This document shows, in pieces, positions 12,555-23,099 of a stretch of 64,000 nt of DNA. Source of the stretch: Acheta domesticus (Eukaryota; Arthropoda; Insecta; Orthoptera; Gryllidae); assembly GCA_031308135.1 (NCBI GenBank), contig JAHLJT010009436.1:143703608-143767607 (forward strand), given 5' to 3'. The position numbers were made by a program, and so were the translations under genes. Numbering within the stretch: the stretch's first letter is position 1; the number at the start of each line of letters is the position of its first letter. The notes beneath the pieces were generated by a model. That model saw nothing but the letters and a program-made list of their open reading frames with translations. It searched no databases and was not told the DNA's origin.

Positions 12555-13150
12555 CATATGATTCCAAAATTCAATTGACGATAGAAAACGAGGAAAATGG
12601 TTGTCTTAATTTTCTAGATCTTCAACTCTTTAGACAAAACAATTGTATTGCCACTGATTGGTATTGCAAACCTATTCATGCAGGAGTCTTATTACATTAT
12701 TTATCGAAACATCCTTTTCTTATTAAAATAGGTATAGTGCACGGATTAATAGACAGAATGATTAATCTATCTCACAGTGTTTTATCCCAAAAATATAGAA
12801 AAAGTTCTCTACTTATTATTGAACAATAAATATCCTCCGAGTTTCATTTCAAGATATGTAATGTCTAGCTCATCTTATCACAAAAACAGAAAACTTCAGA
12901 GAGCCTGTTTCTTCTAAAAACATCATTAATAGATTATATTTGCCTTATTTTTAACAAAGTTATGATTAACAATGTTATGATTAACAAAGAACTTGTAACT
13001 GTTTAAGTATAATGTTGATATTCGCAATAAAATCGTAAACAGAATATCAATCACCAACAACCTGAAAGACAAAATAAAATTAGACCAACAGAATGTGATA
13101 TATAAGATAAATTGTGAAGGTTGTGAAAAATCGTACAAAGGACAAACAAC
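12555..13150 (+). pseudogene. Penelope-like element remnant (RT C-terminus to GIY-YIG start)
   Basis: Two blocks identify a Penelope-like retroelement. At about 12574-12826, TIENEENGCLNFLDLQLFR and TDWYCKPIHAG...L.YLSKHP are the conserved region after the reverse transcriptase core (I.FTiE.E.n..L.FLD, then t..Y.KPt.....l...S.HP). At about 13096-13150, VIYKINCEGCEKSYKGQTTR is the start of the GIY-YIG endonuclease, with the C..C pair preceding Y.GqT.R. Frames shift between the blocks. Coding similarity stops exactly where a (CCGT)n tract begins, so the catalytic remainder of the endonuclease is lost. The RT core upstream is not recognisable. Confidence 0.85.
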
Positions 13151-13151
13151 A

Positions 13152-13226
13152 CGTCCGTCCGTCCGTCCGTCCGTCCGTCCGTCCGTCCGTCCGTCCGTCC
13201 GTCCGTCCGTCTGTCTGTCCGTCTGT
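13152..13226. repeat. (CCGT)n microsatellite
   Basis: A tract of CGTC units with CTGT variants bridges the Penelope remnant and R3 copy 2. Other R3/R4 copies carry short gacggacg stretches at the equivalent position, which suggests the tract grew from an R3-internal seed. Confidence 0.9.
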
Positions 13227-14544
13227 GAACACTGCTAGCGCCTAAACCATACGTACGATTTCTTCCAAAATGGATATTCCCTGGTCGATCTGATTCTAGT
13301 CGAAGCTTTGAGATTTTGAAAAAGATTCTTCAAAATTTGGGGCTACTTTATATTAAGCCACCAGGGGATTTTCAAAATTTTCTCAAAAACGGCTCCAAAT
13401 TTTTTCTTTAAATTTTTTGTATGAATAGAGTAAAATACACTTATTAACATGGCATAGGTTCGATTTTCACGGATAACTCTGCATTTTCGAAAATTGTGAA
13501 AGTTTGAATTTTTTTCGGCGTCTTTCTCCAGCTACAAAATTGAAGATAGAGATTTTTCTTCAAATAAAATTTGTTCTGCATATTAAGTTCTTCCATAAAG
13601 ATCATGTAAATGTTTCCCAAAATTTTCGTAGTTCTCGTGCAATATGTGCAACATTAAAAAATTACAAAAAGAAGATTTTCTCAAAAACAGCTCCAAATTT
13701 TTTCTTTAAACTTTTGGCAGGGATAGTGGTAAATGTACTCTATCAGATGACATAAAGCTATATTGGTCTATCGGTTGTTGTTTTTTTTTCAAAAAATACA
13801 AAAATGTAAATTTTTTCACATGTTCCTCACGTCGACAATAGTTGCATTAGCGGCGATTTTTTCACATTATTATATTTACGAGTACATGTGCTTTAAATAA
13901 TGTCCAGTAAAGTTTGTCGAAAACACTACCGTTTTCTGTGAAAAGTAGCTCAAATTTCCACATTTTCAGAAATGCTCAAACGCTATTTTCTCATAAATGG
14001 CTGCATATTTTTTCTTGAAACTTTTGTAACAGATAGTGATACTCTTTAATATGACGTAAAGTTTATTTTGAGTTATTTTTTGTTTTTTCAAAAATTACAT
14101 AATTGTAATTTTTTGAAGAACTCTCACATCTTTAATAGGCACATTACCAGCAATTTGTAACGATTATTATATTTGTGAGTGTAAGTGCTTCATATAACTT
14201 CAAATAAAACATTTTGAAAACTCAAAAATTGTTTGTGAAAATGAGCTTCATATTTCGTATTTTTAATAGCGCTAAAACGCCGTTTTCTCTTAAACGGCAC
14301 ATAATTTTCAAAAGAAAATTGCCATTTATGACTAGGTTTTTGTGTTCTTTAATATTCAAAAATTAATGTTTCCGTTCTACCAATAGGAAATCGAAAAATT
14401 AAGAAAATGACAAAAATATGTAATTTTTGCGGTTAGAGATGACAACTGGCAAGAAAGAGTTTGTGGTAATTCCGAATAGCTAACGAAGACACAAGGAAAT
14501 AGAAAACTAATACGGGAAAGTCTGTGCCATTCTGTAGCACCACT
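13227..14544 (+). repeat. R3 interspersed repeat, copy 2
   Basis: Follows the (CCGT)n tract with ctagcgcctaaaccatacgt and continues through the same block order as copy 1, to ggcaagaaagagtt and the terminal gtagcaccactag. It abuts a palindromic R3 head at 14546. No open frame of note. Confidence 0.72.
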
Positions 14545-14545
14545 A

Positions 14546-14756
14546 GTTACTTTCCCGTATACGTACGTATACACGAAGTGATATACGCAGTATAGGGAAA
14601 GTTATGTAATGTTGCGCGAAAAAATGGCCAATTTTGGGCGGAAAAAAATTAATTGCCGGGCCGTGAAAACGAATAATTTTTTCGCGCAGCATTACATAAC
14701 TTTCCCTATACTACGTATATCACTCCGCGTTACGTAGTATACGTGAAAGTAAAAAC
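14546..14756. repeat. Palindromic R3 head-to-head structure
   Basis: A long hairpin: actttcccgtatacgtacg through gggaaagttatgtaatgttg pairs with cagcattacataactttccc through tagtatacgtgaaagt. Looks like two R3 heads facing each other, or an R3-derived foldback. The centre contains aaaatggccaattttgggcg. Confidence 0.75.
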
Positions 14757-14944
14757 TTACTTCTAAAAACTGATTTATTAATTTATTACTCCTTTAAAAT
14801 TATATTTTGTTTTTATTTGGTAATATAACTAGAACAACATAATAAGAACAACAAAAAACATCAAATTAATTATTGTGAACATGTACATTAATTGTACAAT
14901 TTGATATATTGGTCAGTGACACTCCAGAACATGCATTTATATCT

Positions 14945-16030
14945 AAAATGCTTGTTTTTTTTTGCTTTCTGCACTAACCAATATCTTGTTAGTTATTTGA
15001 ATCTTGTTATTCACTGATTCTTCGACGTATGTTTCGGCTACTAATGGAAACCGCCATCCTCCATCACGTTTAAGTTAAGACGTTTTATCACTACCATTAT
15101 CAGCGAAAAACGTCGCGTATGTTCGTCTAAACGAATGACGGGAGTACTTCTCTGCATTTGGTAATTTTAAAAAATTTGCAATATGTTTTGGTATTTTGGC
15201 AAATGTATTGATACCAATTGGATTGCAGCTGCATTTGCCATGATTGTAAAACAAAAAAAGTTTTTTGTGTTCAACATGTGAGGATCTTAAGGAAATGTAT
15301 TTTTTACAGACTTCAACACAATGAAATTCTTCACTGGATACGATAGTAAATATTCCGGGCTTGTCATTTTTTGTCGCTTTAATGTTCACTATCAAAACCG
15401 AACCTTCCTCTTTCACATCGTTGATGCACAAATTGTACAATTCGACACGTCTAGAAGCACCAAATATGCCAAAAATAGCAACAACGTGAAAATCATTCCA
15501 GTTATTAATACAATACCCCAGTTAATAAAGAAAACTTTATTATTGTCGCTGTCATTATTATAATTATTCATTAAAAGTTTCATCATCAGCTTTTGTAAGA
15601 AATGTGTTTACAGCATGTTGAGAAAATACCATTCCCTTTATAGGTTGATAACCCACTTTTGCTGGTTTTATACGTTAACTTACTTTATGAAAAGTTCCAA
15701 TATCAATATTGTCTTTGATCTTTAGCATTATCTTTAATTTGGAATAAGTGCACCAGTGTCGACGCTTTACATGCTGTGGATTTAATGTTTAAAGAATCAT
15801 GCATTAAATTAAGAAACGTCTTTATTCTAGTATGTGCATTATACTAACTGCTCCGAAAGATACGAAAAAACAACAGCTTTGCATAATAAATTTGCATATT
15901 TTTCATCCATCCATTTCCTAAACTTTACGTACTCTTTCTCAAAAAGTTTGCTAGACTTTTTCGGTATCATAGCATTTTCTGCTTTTGCAGCTTCTTCCAC
16001 AATTTCTCTGGGCAAATTCATTATGTTTGA
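14945..16030 (-). pseudogene. Crypton-like tyrosine recombinase pseudogene
   Basis: Minus-strand blocks in order. At 16021-15839, NLPREIVEEAAKAENAMIPK and then KLFEKEYVKFRKWMDEK are the N-terminal core-binding helices of insect Crypton-type recombinases. At 15470-15410, FGASRRVELYNLCINDVKEE carries the first catalytic Arg. After that, NIKATKNDKPGIF supplies the beta-strand Lys region. At about 15120, KYSRHSFRRTYATFFADNG is the HxxR box. After a stop and frameshift, RDGGWRFPLVAETYVEES (about 15060-15010) holds the GGW and the presumed nucleophile Tyr. Frames are broken around 15840-15540 and at 15075, so it is inactive. Termini were not identified. The Crypton label rests on motif order; DIRS elements also use tyrosine recombinases but no RT is present. 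Confidence 0.82.
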
Positions 16031-16204
16031 ATCCCGACTTTCAAACTAATTGCCATTTGTAAACAAATTAGCCGCTTAGGTAGCATTCACAACGTCAAAA
16101 TATGAATTCGAGAACTACTACAAATACAAAATACTAACTCCTAACGTCGTTCGTTCGGTAATATCTTCTTATTCGTGCTAAAAAGGACAACATTATAAAC
16201 TAAT

Positions 16205-17215
16205 TGCATAACATACTATTGCCATTTTCTTAATTTTTCGGTTTCCTATTGGTAGAATGGAAATATTAATTTTAGAATATTGAAGTACACAAAAAACTAG
16301 TTCTAAATAGTAATTTTCATTTAAAAATTATGTCCCGTTTTAAAGAAAGTGGCGTTTTAGCGCTACTAAAAATGCAAAATTTGAAGCTCATTTTCACAGA
16401 AAATTTTTGTGTTTTCAAAATACTTTATTTGAAGTTATTTCAAGCACGTACGCTCACAAATATAATAATGTCTACAAATTACTGGTAATGCGCATATTAA
16501 AGATATGGGAGATCTTTAAAAAAAAGTTACAATTCTGTAATTTTTGAAAAAACAAAAGAAATAACTCAAAATAAACTTTATGCCATACTAAAGAGTGTAA
16601 TTAGCGCTATCCGTTACAAAAGTTTGAAGAAAAACTTTGCTGCCATATATGAGAAAATGGCGTTTGAGCATGTCTGAAACTGCGAAATTTTTAGCTATTT
16701 TACACAAAAACGGTTGTGTTTTCGAGAAACTTTACTTGACATTATTTAAAGCACATGCACTCGTAAATATAATAATGTCAAAAAATCGCTGCTAATGTAA
16801 ATATTATCGATGTGAGAAACATGTGAAAAAATTTACATTTTTGTAATTTTTGAAAAAATCAACCTATGGCTTTTATGTCATCTGATAGAATACATTTACC
16901 ACTATCCCTACCAGAAGTTTAAAGAAAAAATTTGGAGCCGGACAGACGGACGTTTTCCTTTCAATCGGTTTTTCGGTATCAAGGACCCACAAAACAGGGT
17001 TTCTGGCTTCACCACGTGTTAGGGTATTTTTTTGTAGCAACTGGTTGTGTGGATGGAGCAACTGGATGTAGCAACGGGTTTTACCCACTTTTTCGTTATC
17101 ACGGTCCGGCAATAAATTTTTTTTCCGCCGAAAATTGACCATTTTCTCGCGCAGCATTACATAAATTTCCCTACACTACGTATATCACTCCGTGCATACG
17201 TACGTATACGGGAAA
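16205..17215 (-). repeat. R3 interspersed repeat, copy 3 (inverted)
   Basis: Reverse-oriented copy ending with the R3 terminus acgtatacgggaaagta at 17215. It includes ggacagacggacg, the seed motif for the longer arrays elsewhere, and caccacgtgttag. Block order mirrors copies 1 and 2. Confidence 0.72.
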
Positions 17216-17219
17216 GTAA

Positions 17220-18535
17220 AAAAGATATGACAATGTGTAGAAAAATGATTTTTTTTTATTAAAACATTTCATTAAATTCATTAAAACAATTCTATTAAAC
17301 GTCAAAGTTATTCCCACAGCTTATTACAATTTCCGATCCACTTAACCTTACCAGTTAGGTTAACTGGTTCTATTGCAAATGTATAAAACATTCTGTATTT
17401 GGCAATAACTGTAATCACAATGTTGATGTTTGTTCTCACAATATAAGGAGAAAGCCCATCTCAAATGTCATGCAAAATTTCACGTGCATTGGTCAAGTAA
17501 ATAACATTTTAGAACTAGTTAAAAAAAAGTGGACCAGACAGCTTAACTCTCCCCTATATGCAGCAAAGTTAACAGAAGCGCTGTTGCCAGCGCAGCATTG
17601 TGAAAACTATATGCATTCGCTTGGCGAATAACATCTATTCTTTAAAAAAACACTTATTTCTATTTATATACAGATTTTAACTTGTTTACCCGTTAGTCAT
17701 TGTTGCATTCCTTGCATAGTATATATATTCCCTGAGAGCTAGTAATTTTCATTTCATTAATGTGTGTTGTTAATTCTTTGTTATTAATATAACAAAGATA
17801 TATTAATAATATACAAATTCTAACTTATAAAGCATCCAATTTTCTAAATTCGTTCACTATGCGCAGTAAATTCGCAGAGGGCATTTAATTTTGTCGCCAA
17901 TTACATAAAAATACTCATATTTTCAAAAAATCGAACATGTTCTTATTTGGAGATCTATTTTTGATAAACACAATTACCTAAAAAATAAAATTGTATTTTC
18001 ACAATTGTACTGATGAGAAGACGCCGAAGACGAAGTGTAGTCAATACCGTGAGCGCAGCGCGCTTCATTCAAATCTAGCGATAAGTTCTTAGCAAGAGTT
18101 TTTGTACTCACTTCGGTATACTGGGAGCAATGAAAAGGTCCTCTCCTGTCATTGCTTTGCACCAACACCACCTAGATATACTGTTTCTAGGTGGTGTTGC
18201 CTGCATTTCATAGTCGTAAGATATCTTAAACTGGGCAATATTATAATTTCATGAATGATGACATAAATAATACAGCTCTTTAAGAATTATTTTCCTCCGG
18301 CGTGAAGGAACGATGAAATCCATTATATCGTCGGCAGACAACTTATTACCCGTACATCAATACATTGAGAATACAAATTGTAGAATAAAGTAAACGTGAG
18401 GGAAAGCAAAAATAGAATTAATATTGCCATTTTCAATAGTAAATTATAATTGTAACTAAATTAATTATTTTTCATGGCATTCATTCAATTTTTCTCATGG
18501 TCCTTGGTGTGAAACCTGTATATATTTAATTAAAG
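17220..18535. other. AT-rich intron sequence, nothing recognised
   Basis: Contains a short local inverted repeat around 18165-18195 (ccacctagatata / ctaggtggtg) but no coding or mobile signature that I can support. Confidence 0.45.
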
Positions 18536-18539
18536 TCAA

Positions 18540-20235
18540 GCAGAAATTAAGCAAAAACTATTCTTTTTTTTTTTCAAAAAATTATATATGAACTTTTTTA
18601 ATTGTGTACAAGAGACTATGTCTGAGGCAAAAATCTCTATCTTCAATTATGTAGTTTTGAAATGTTTTTTTTGCAATTTTAGAAAAAACGAGCAATACTC
18701 GAAAATGAGACAAGCACCATATTTCCTACCGTTCTTTATTACATATGTGGAGAAAATGTACAGAAAAATTTGGAGCGGTTTTTGAGAAACAATTGTAAAT
18801 TTCAATCGCAAATTACGCAAAAACCACTGGTTTTCCGAAAAATTGTACATCCATTTTAAAGAGCTAATTTTGTACAACAGACTTTGTCTTCTGAGGCTTG
18901 ATTGAATGTGATTCAGGGCGCGTCCACTACTGAGGTCATTAGTCCTGTAAGTGTAGTGCGTCTTTTTCATCGTGAGGTAGCGGTGATCTTTCCCCGCTGG
19001 GTGGCGAGATCCGGACCCGACCTACCGTCGACTGGCGGAATTTTCCCCAACCAGGTATCTCCCACAAGAGGGGCACCGCCCCAGCCGAGACAAGCTCTAA
19101 GCTCCCGACCGATCTCCCGGCATGTGTGGTAGTGTAGTGCATGTTAGTGTGCGTGTGTGTATGTGTGAGGGGAGAGGACAGGACAAGGAAGAGGAAGGAA
19201 AGATCGCGCGCGGTCCGTGGCCCGTTCGTTAGGTCACTGCTCCAGCATTTACCTAGTGTTGATCGGAGAAACCACGTAAAAATACCGATCAGAGCAGCCG
19301 GTTGTTAGAATTCTCCTCCAAACAGCGACTGAATTCGACATAGCTGAAAAGCTAGTGTCGAAAATGCTGCCGCCGTAGGGACTCCCGGTCAGAGGGACTG
19401 CAGTGACATCAGTTGATGCACTGAGCCATTTCTCCTGGTTTGTCTGAGGTAAAAATCTCTATCTTCAATTTTGTAGGTTTAAAATGTTTTTTTGAAATTT
19501 ACAAAAACCAAGCAATACCCGAAAATGGGACTAGCATCATATTTTTTACCGCCTCTTATTGCATAAATGAAGAATGTTTTGAAAATATTGGAGCAGTCTT
19601 TGAGAAAAAATCGTACATTTCAAGCGAAAATTAGACAAAAACTACTCTTTTTTCAAAAAATCATCCTTGATGTTTTTAAAGAGCTAATTTTGTACAATAG
19701 AATTTGTCTTAGTCAAAACATTTTATCTTTAATTTTGTAGTTTAATTAATTTTTTTGCAGTTTTCAAATACTCCTCACCATTCTCTTAAACGATCTTTGA
19801 ACTATTCAACAACAAAATGTAATCAAAAAATTTGGAGCCATTATTTTCAAAATTTTGAAAATCTCTGAGGGGTTTCATGTAAAGTACCCTCCAAAATTAA
19901 AATATCGATTTCAAATTCCATGGGCCACGACATTATCCAGAACAATTTTGGAATATCAGTTTTGGAGGAAATCGGCTATACAGTTTATGCGCTAGCGCTG
20001 TGCAAAGACGGACAGACAGACGTTTTGCCATCAATCGAGTTTTCGGTGTGAAGTACGCACGAATTGGATTCTGGCTACATCACGTTTTAGAGGATTTTTT
20101 TTGTATACTCAGCAACTGAATTTATCCACTTTTTTGTTACCAAGTCCCGACAATAAGAGTTTTTGTGTCGAAAATTCGCCGTTTTTTGGCGCACGATTAC
20201 AATACTTCCTCTTCTTACGTTAAAAGTGCGAGAAA
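18540..20235 (+). repeat. R4 interspersed repeat, split by a SINE-B insertion
   Basis: R4 blocks at 18540-18896 resume at 19439 and continue to the R3-like terminus near 20235. The distal part includes ccatgggccacgacattatc, cgctagcgctgtgcaaagacg and gacagacagacgttttgcc. The break is the SINE-B copy at 18897-19438, with near-identical flanks (tttgtcttctgagg / tttgtctgagg). Confidence 0.68.
18897..19438 (-). mobile_element. SINE-B, longest copy
   Basis: About 540 bp, minus-strand oriented: a tRNA-like head at the high-coordinate end (gagaaatggctcagtgcatc), a GC-rich body and a ttgatt-type tail at the low end. Shared blocks define the family: gaggtcattagtcctgtaag, ggggcaccgccccagc, gcatgtgtggtagtgtagtg and gtccgtggcccgttcgtta. 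It interrupts an R4 copy, with a putative 11-14 bp target duplication (tttgtctgagg). Confidence 0.82.
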
Positions 20236-21234
20236 ATAAGAACTTCATTCTTTATCCGTTCGTACCTAACTTTCGACCGGATAGTAACAATTAACTTCTA
20301 CAATATGTAGGATTATAAAATATACAATTGATTGTGATATGTGAATGTGTGATGGATTGGTTTTCGGAACAATGACTGGTGAGTTTGTGCTCTTTGTTTC
20401 ATTTTAACTCAATACTAAGCTGGTTTATCATTGTAGAAACATCTAAATATCTAAATGTACTTTTTATTTACTGTTAATTTATTGTGTACTACAGTAATTT
20501 TACCTAATGATTCGGCCACAAAGAGCTCGGAAACGTTAAACGGTTGTAAATGTTTACAATATAAGTATTGTCTGAAATTCTCGAAGTCCATAAATAAACA
20601 ATAAATACAGTTTTACATAATTTAAACGACAAAAAAAAATCGGAGCTCCAGTGGCGTCGGGGCCTAGGCAAGTTGTCCCAGCTGCCCTCCTCTCTGGGCG
20701 CCCCTGTCCAGTATTCATTATAATGAATAGAATCCTTACATATAATAATCGAATAACCTGCGTTCGTCCGTCACTCACAGTTAGACCACTTCCGCTCCGC
20801 CAATCGAGACGCATGAGAAGTCACTCGAAGCGTCTCGGAGTTCTGACGGGGGCTGAACTTGTTTTGCGGATCCATGTAGAATATTTCAAGAAATTTATCT
20901 AAAAACGGGTTTGGTTTACTTACGGCATGTACAGAAGTGATCAATTGCTCATTCGATTCCCTTCGACAAAACAAATCGATTGTAACAATTTTTAGCCTAT
21001 TTCCTCGAGAATATTCTGGAAGAACACAGGTTTTTGATGGTTTCAATGCGTCCACAAGTACACTTCTAAAACACTGTGAATTACTTCTCCTTTTTCGACA
21101 GTTATACGAGTCATTGTGACTTCATTATTCAAATTGACGGTAAGTAAACCCGATTTGGCAATGAAGCAGAATTTAGAAAGCAGTATTTTAATCGCGGTCT
21201 GATTCGTTTGATACTCGTATCAACTTCTATACCC

Positions 21235-21610
21235 TGAGGGTAGCCATCAAAAACAAATTCTCTTTGTGATGTTTTTGAGAAATGTTATGGAGCTCAATGC
21301 AAAGTATCTGCATAAATTAAATTATCCGTTTCAAATTCAAGAGCCTGTGACATCAGCCAGGTCTATCGTGGAATATCAATTGATGAAAATCCTGCTTACG
21401 ACTTAGCCACTGGCATTAGTCACACACAGACAAACCAAAGAACTCAGGAACGAACTGACAGGCCGACAAACCGACGGACAGAAATTTTTCAATAAGCCAA
21501 TTTTTTGACACCAAAACGTGAAATTTGACTACACAAAATGTCAGAAAAAGAAATTTGCTACATATTGAAGCAAGATTTATCCACTTTTTAGGTATCAGGG
21601 CTCTACAATA
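21235..21610 (+). repeat. R3/R4 terminal module, diverged
   Basis: Carries gagcctgtgacatcagccag, ggaatatcaattgatgaaaa, a degenerate gacaggccgacaaaccgacg stretch, and caagatttatccactttt. This is the same order as the distal module at 19900-20150 and 58830-59060. Confidence 0.5.
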
Positions 21611-22560
21611 CGAGTTTTTCTGTCAAAAAATTGCTGTTTTTGATGCAAAAAAGAACGGTTTACTACGAAAGAGACTAGACGCGCAGCGCAACCAAAAAAT
21701 ATTTTATTGTTTACTAGTTCATTGCTGTGTGTTTACAGACCTGAAACAAAACACGTAACGGTATACTTAATACCCTTGCGGGCTTTTTCGCTTCTTTATG
21801 CCCTAGGGCCTTTTGAATACTTTATGGCCCGCTCTTATACCAACACAACACACAGAACTTAGTTATGAATTCGATTTTGTAAAGTTAAGATGCAAGCAAA
21901 TACAATAAATAAATGGCATAATGCTTAAATAAATAAAATAAATTGTTATAAACCTTATTTTGCTTATTTGATATGAAAATTGAAATTTTGAAATGTTTCC
22001 GTGAACTTATAATTGCCATCATTCACTCGCATTTCACTGTTACGTACCATCTTTTTTAGTGACATAATTATATTCTTCTTTAGTGGCGGTACTCGTAATA
22101 GTAATAAGATATATAAGGCACATCGGCTAACATCCTCGAAATGTTATTTTTTGGTGTTTTGACATATTCTAAATAACGTTTGACAATAGGCGCTAATAAC
22201 CTAAAAGTACCGTTTCATCAGCGCAATTTACACTGTTATTCACGCTGGTAAATCTCAAATACACCATAAAGAGTTTTATATATTTCTCAAGATTTTAATG
22301 GAAACCACTGTCCATAGTTTTGTTAGCTTTTGCGAGAATTTCCACAGGAACTTCACAATATTCTTTCATTTTGTACGAACAAATCAGTCCAATAATGATA
22401 ATGCAATAGAAATTAGATATACACTCTGTTTTGTTTATCTGACGTCATATTGACAAATGACTATTACAATGCGTCTTTTCACTTTAGACGCAAGAAATAT
22501 TATAAAATGTTTCGAATTCTTGTTTTATTCAGCAACGAACTAGTAAACCATAAAGTTTTG

Positions 22561-22685
22561 TATGCACCACGGGCGTTACTAGATGTTTTTGCCCCTCAGG
22601 CGACTTCCAACCCCTCGGGCCAGAGGCCCTCGGGGTTGGAAGTCGCTCTCGGGGCAAAACATCTACTTAACGCCCTTGATACATA
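22561..22685. mobile_element. GC-rich near-perfect hairpin (MITE-like)
   Basis: Two ~59-nt arms (22561-22619 and 22627-22685) pair almost without mismatch around a short loop, from tatgcaccacgggcgtta / taacgcccttgatacata inward through gatgttttgcccc and cgacttccaacccc. It is strongly GC-rich within AT-rich flanks and has no coding capacity. The terminal inverted repeat extends to the outermost bases, as expected of a miniature inverted-repeat element. Confidence 0.75.
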
Positions 22686-22825
22686 AATAACTATTAGACA
22701 AATCCCTTGAACATGTTAAAAGATAGTGGAATTATGACTTGTACTCGCGCTTCGCACTTACTCGTCGCGGGAGACGTGCGATGATTTCTTTAAGAAACAG
22801 CAACGACAGAAAATACCAATTTCAC

Positions 22826-22985
22826 TGACCGAAGTGACTCAGTGCGTAGCGCGGTGACTTCGCAGTCGGGAGGTTCGGATTCGATCCTCGGGCCGGCTAT
22901 ACTAATAGCTTTTTTGTGGTTTTCCTCGGTCATAAGGCGAATGCTGGTATGGTTCAAAAAGGCCACGATCACCCCTCATCACCCC
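22826..22985 (+). mobile_element. SINE-C copy
   Basis: tRNA-like head with gtgactcagtgcgtagcgcg, gacttcgcagtcgggaggtt and a B-box-like ggattcgatcc. The body has ggttttcctcggtcataagg and gcgaatgctgg. The 3' side degrades into (ATC)n and (ATT)n next to the Dong-like LINE tail. Confidence 0.8.
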
Positions 22986-23056
22986 ACCTCCCACCTCAGC
23001 TCACCCCACCTCTCATCATCATCATCATCATCATCATCACACTATCATCTCATAAT

Positions 23057-23057
<1 letters not shown>

Positions 23058-23099
<42 letters not shown>
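23058..23099. repeat. (ATT)n tract at the 3' end of the Dong-like LINE
   Basis: On the minus strand it reads (TAA)n immediately downstream of the LINE 3' UTR. It may be the element's tail, the target repeat, or both. Confidence 0.85.

Noticed and set aside
20645..20900. Possible hAT terminus (cagtggcgtcggggcctagg)
   Set aside because: No matching inverted end or 8-bp duplication found nearby.
22826..22890. Functional tRNA gene
   Set aside because: Same reason: the head of SINE-C, with a second copy at 10064-10236.
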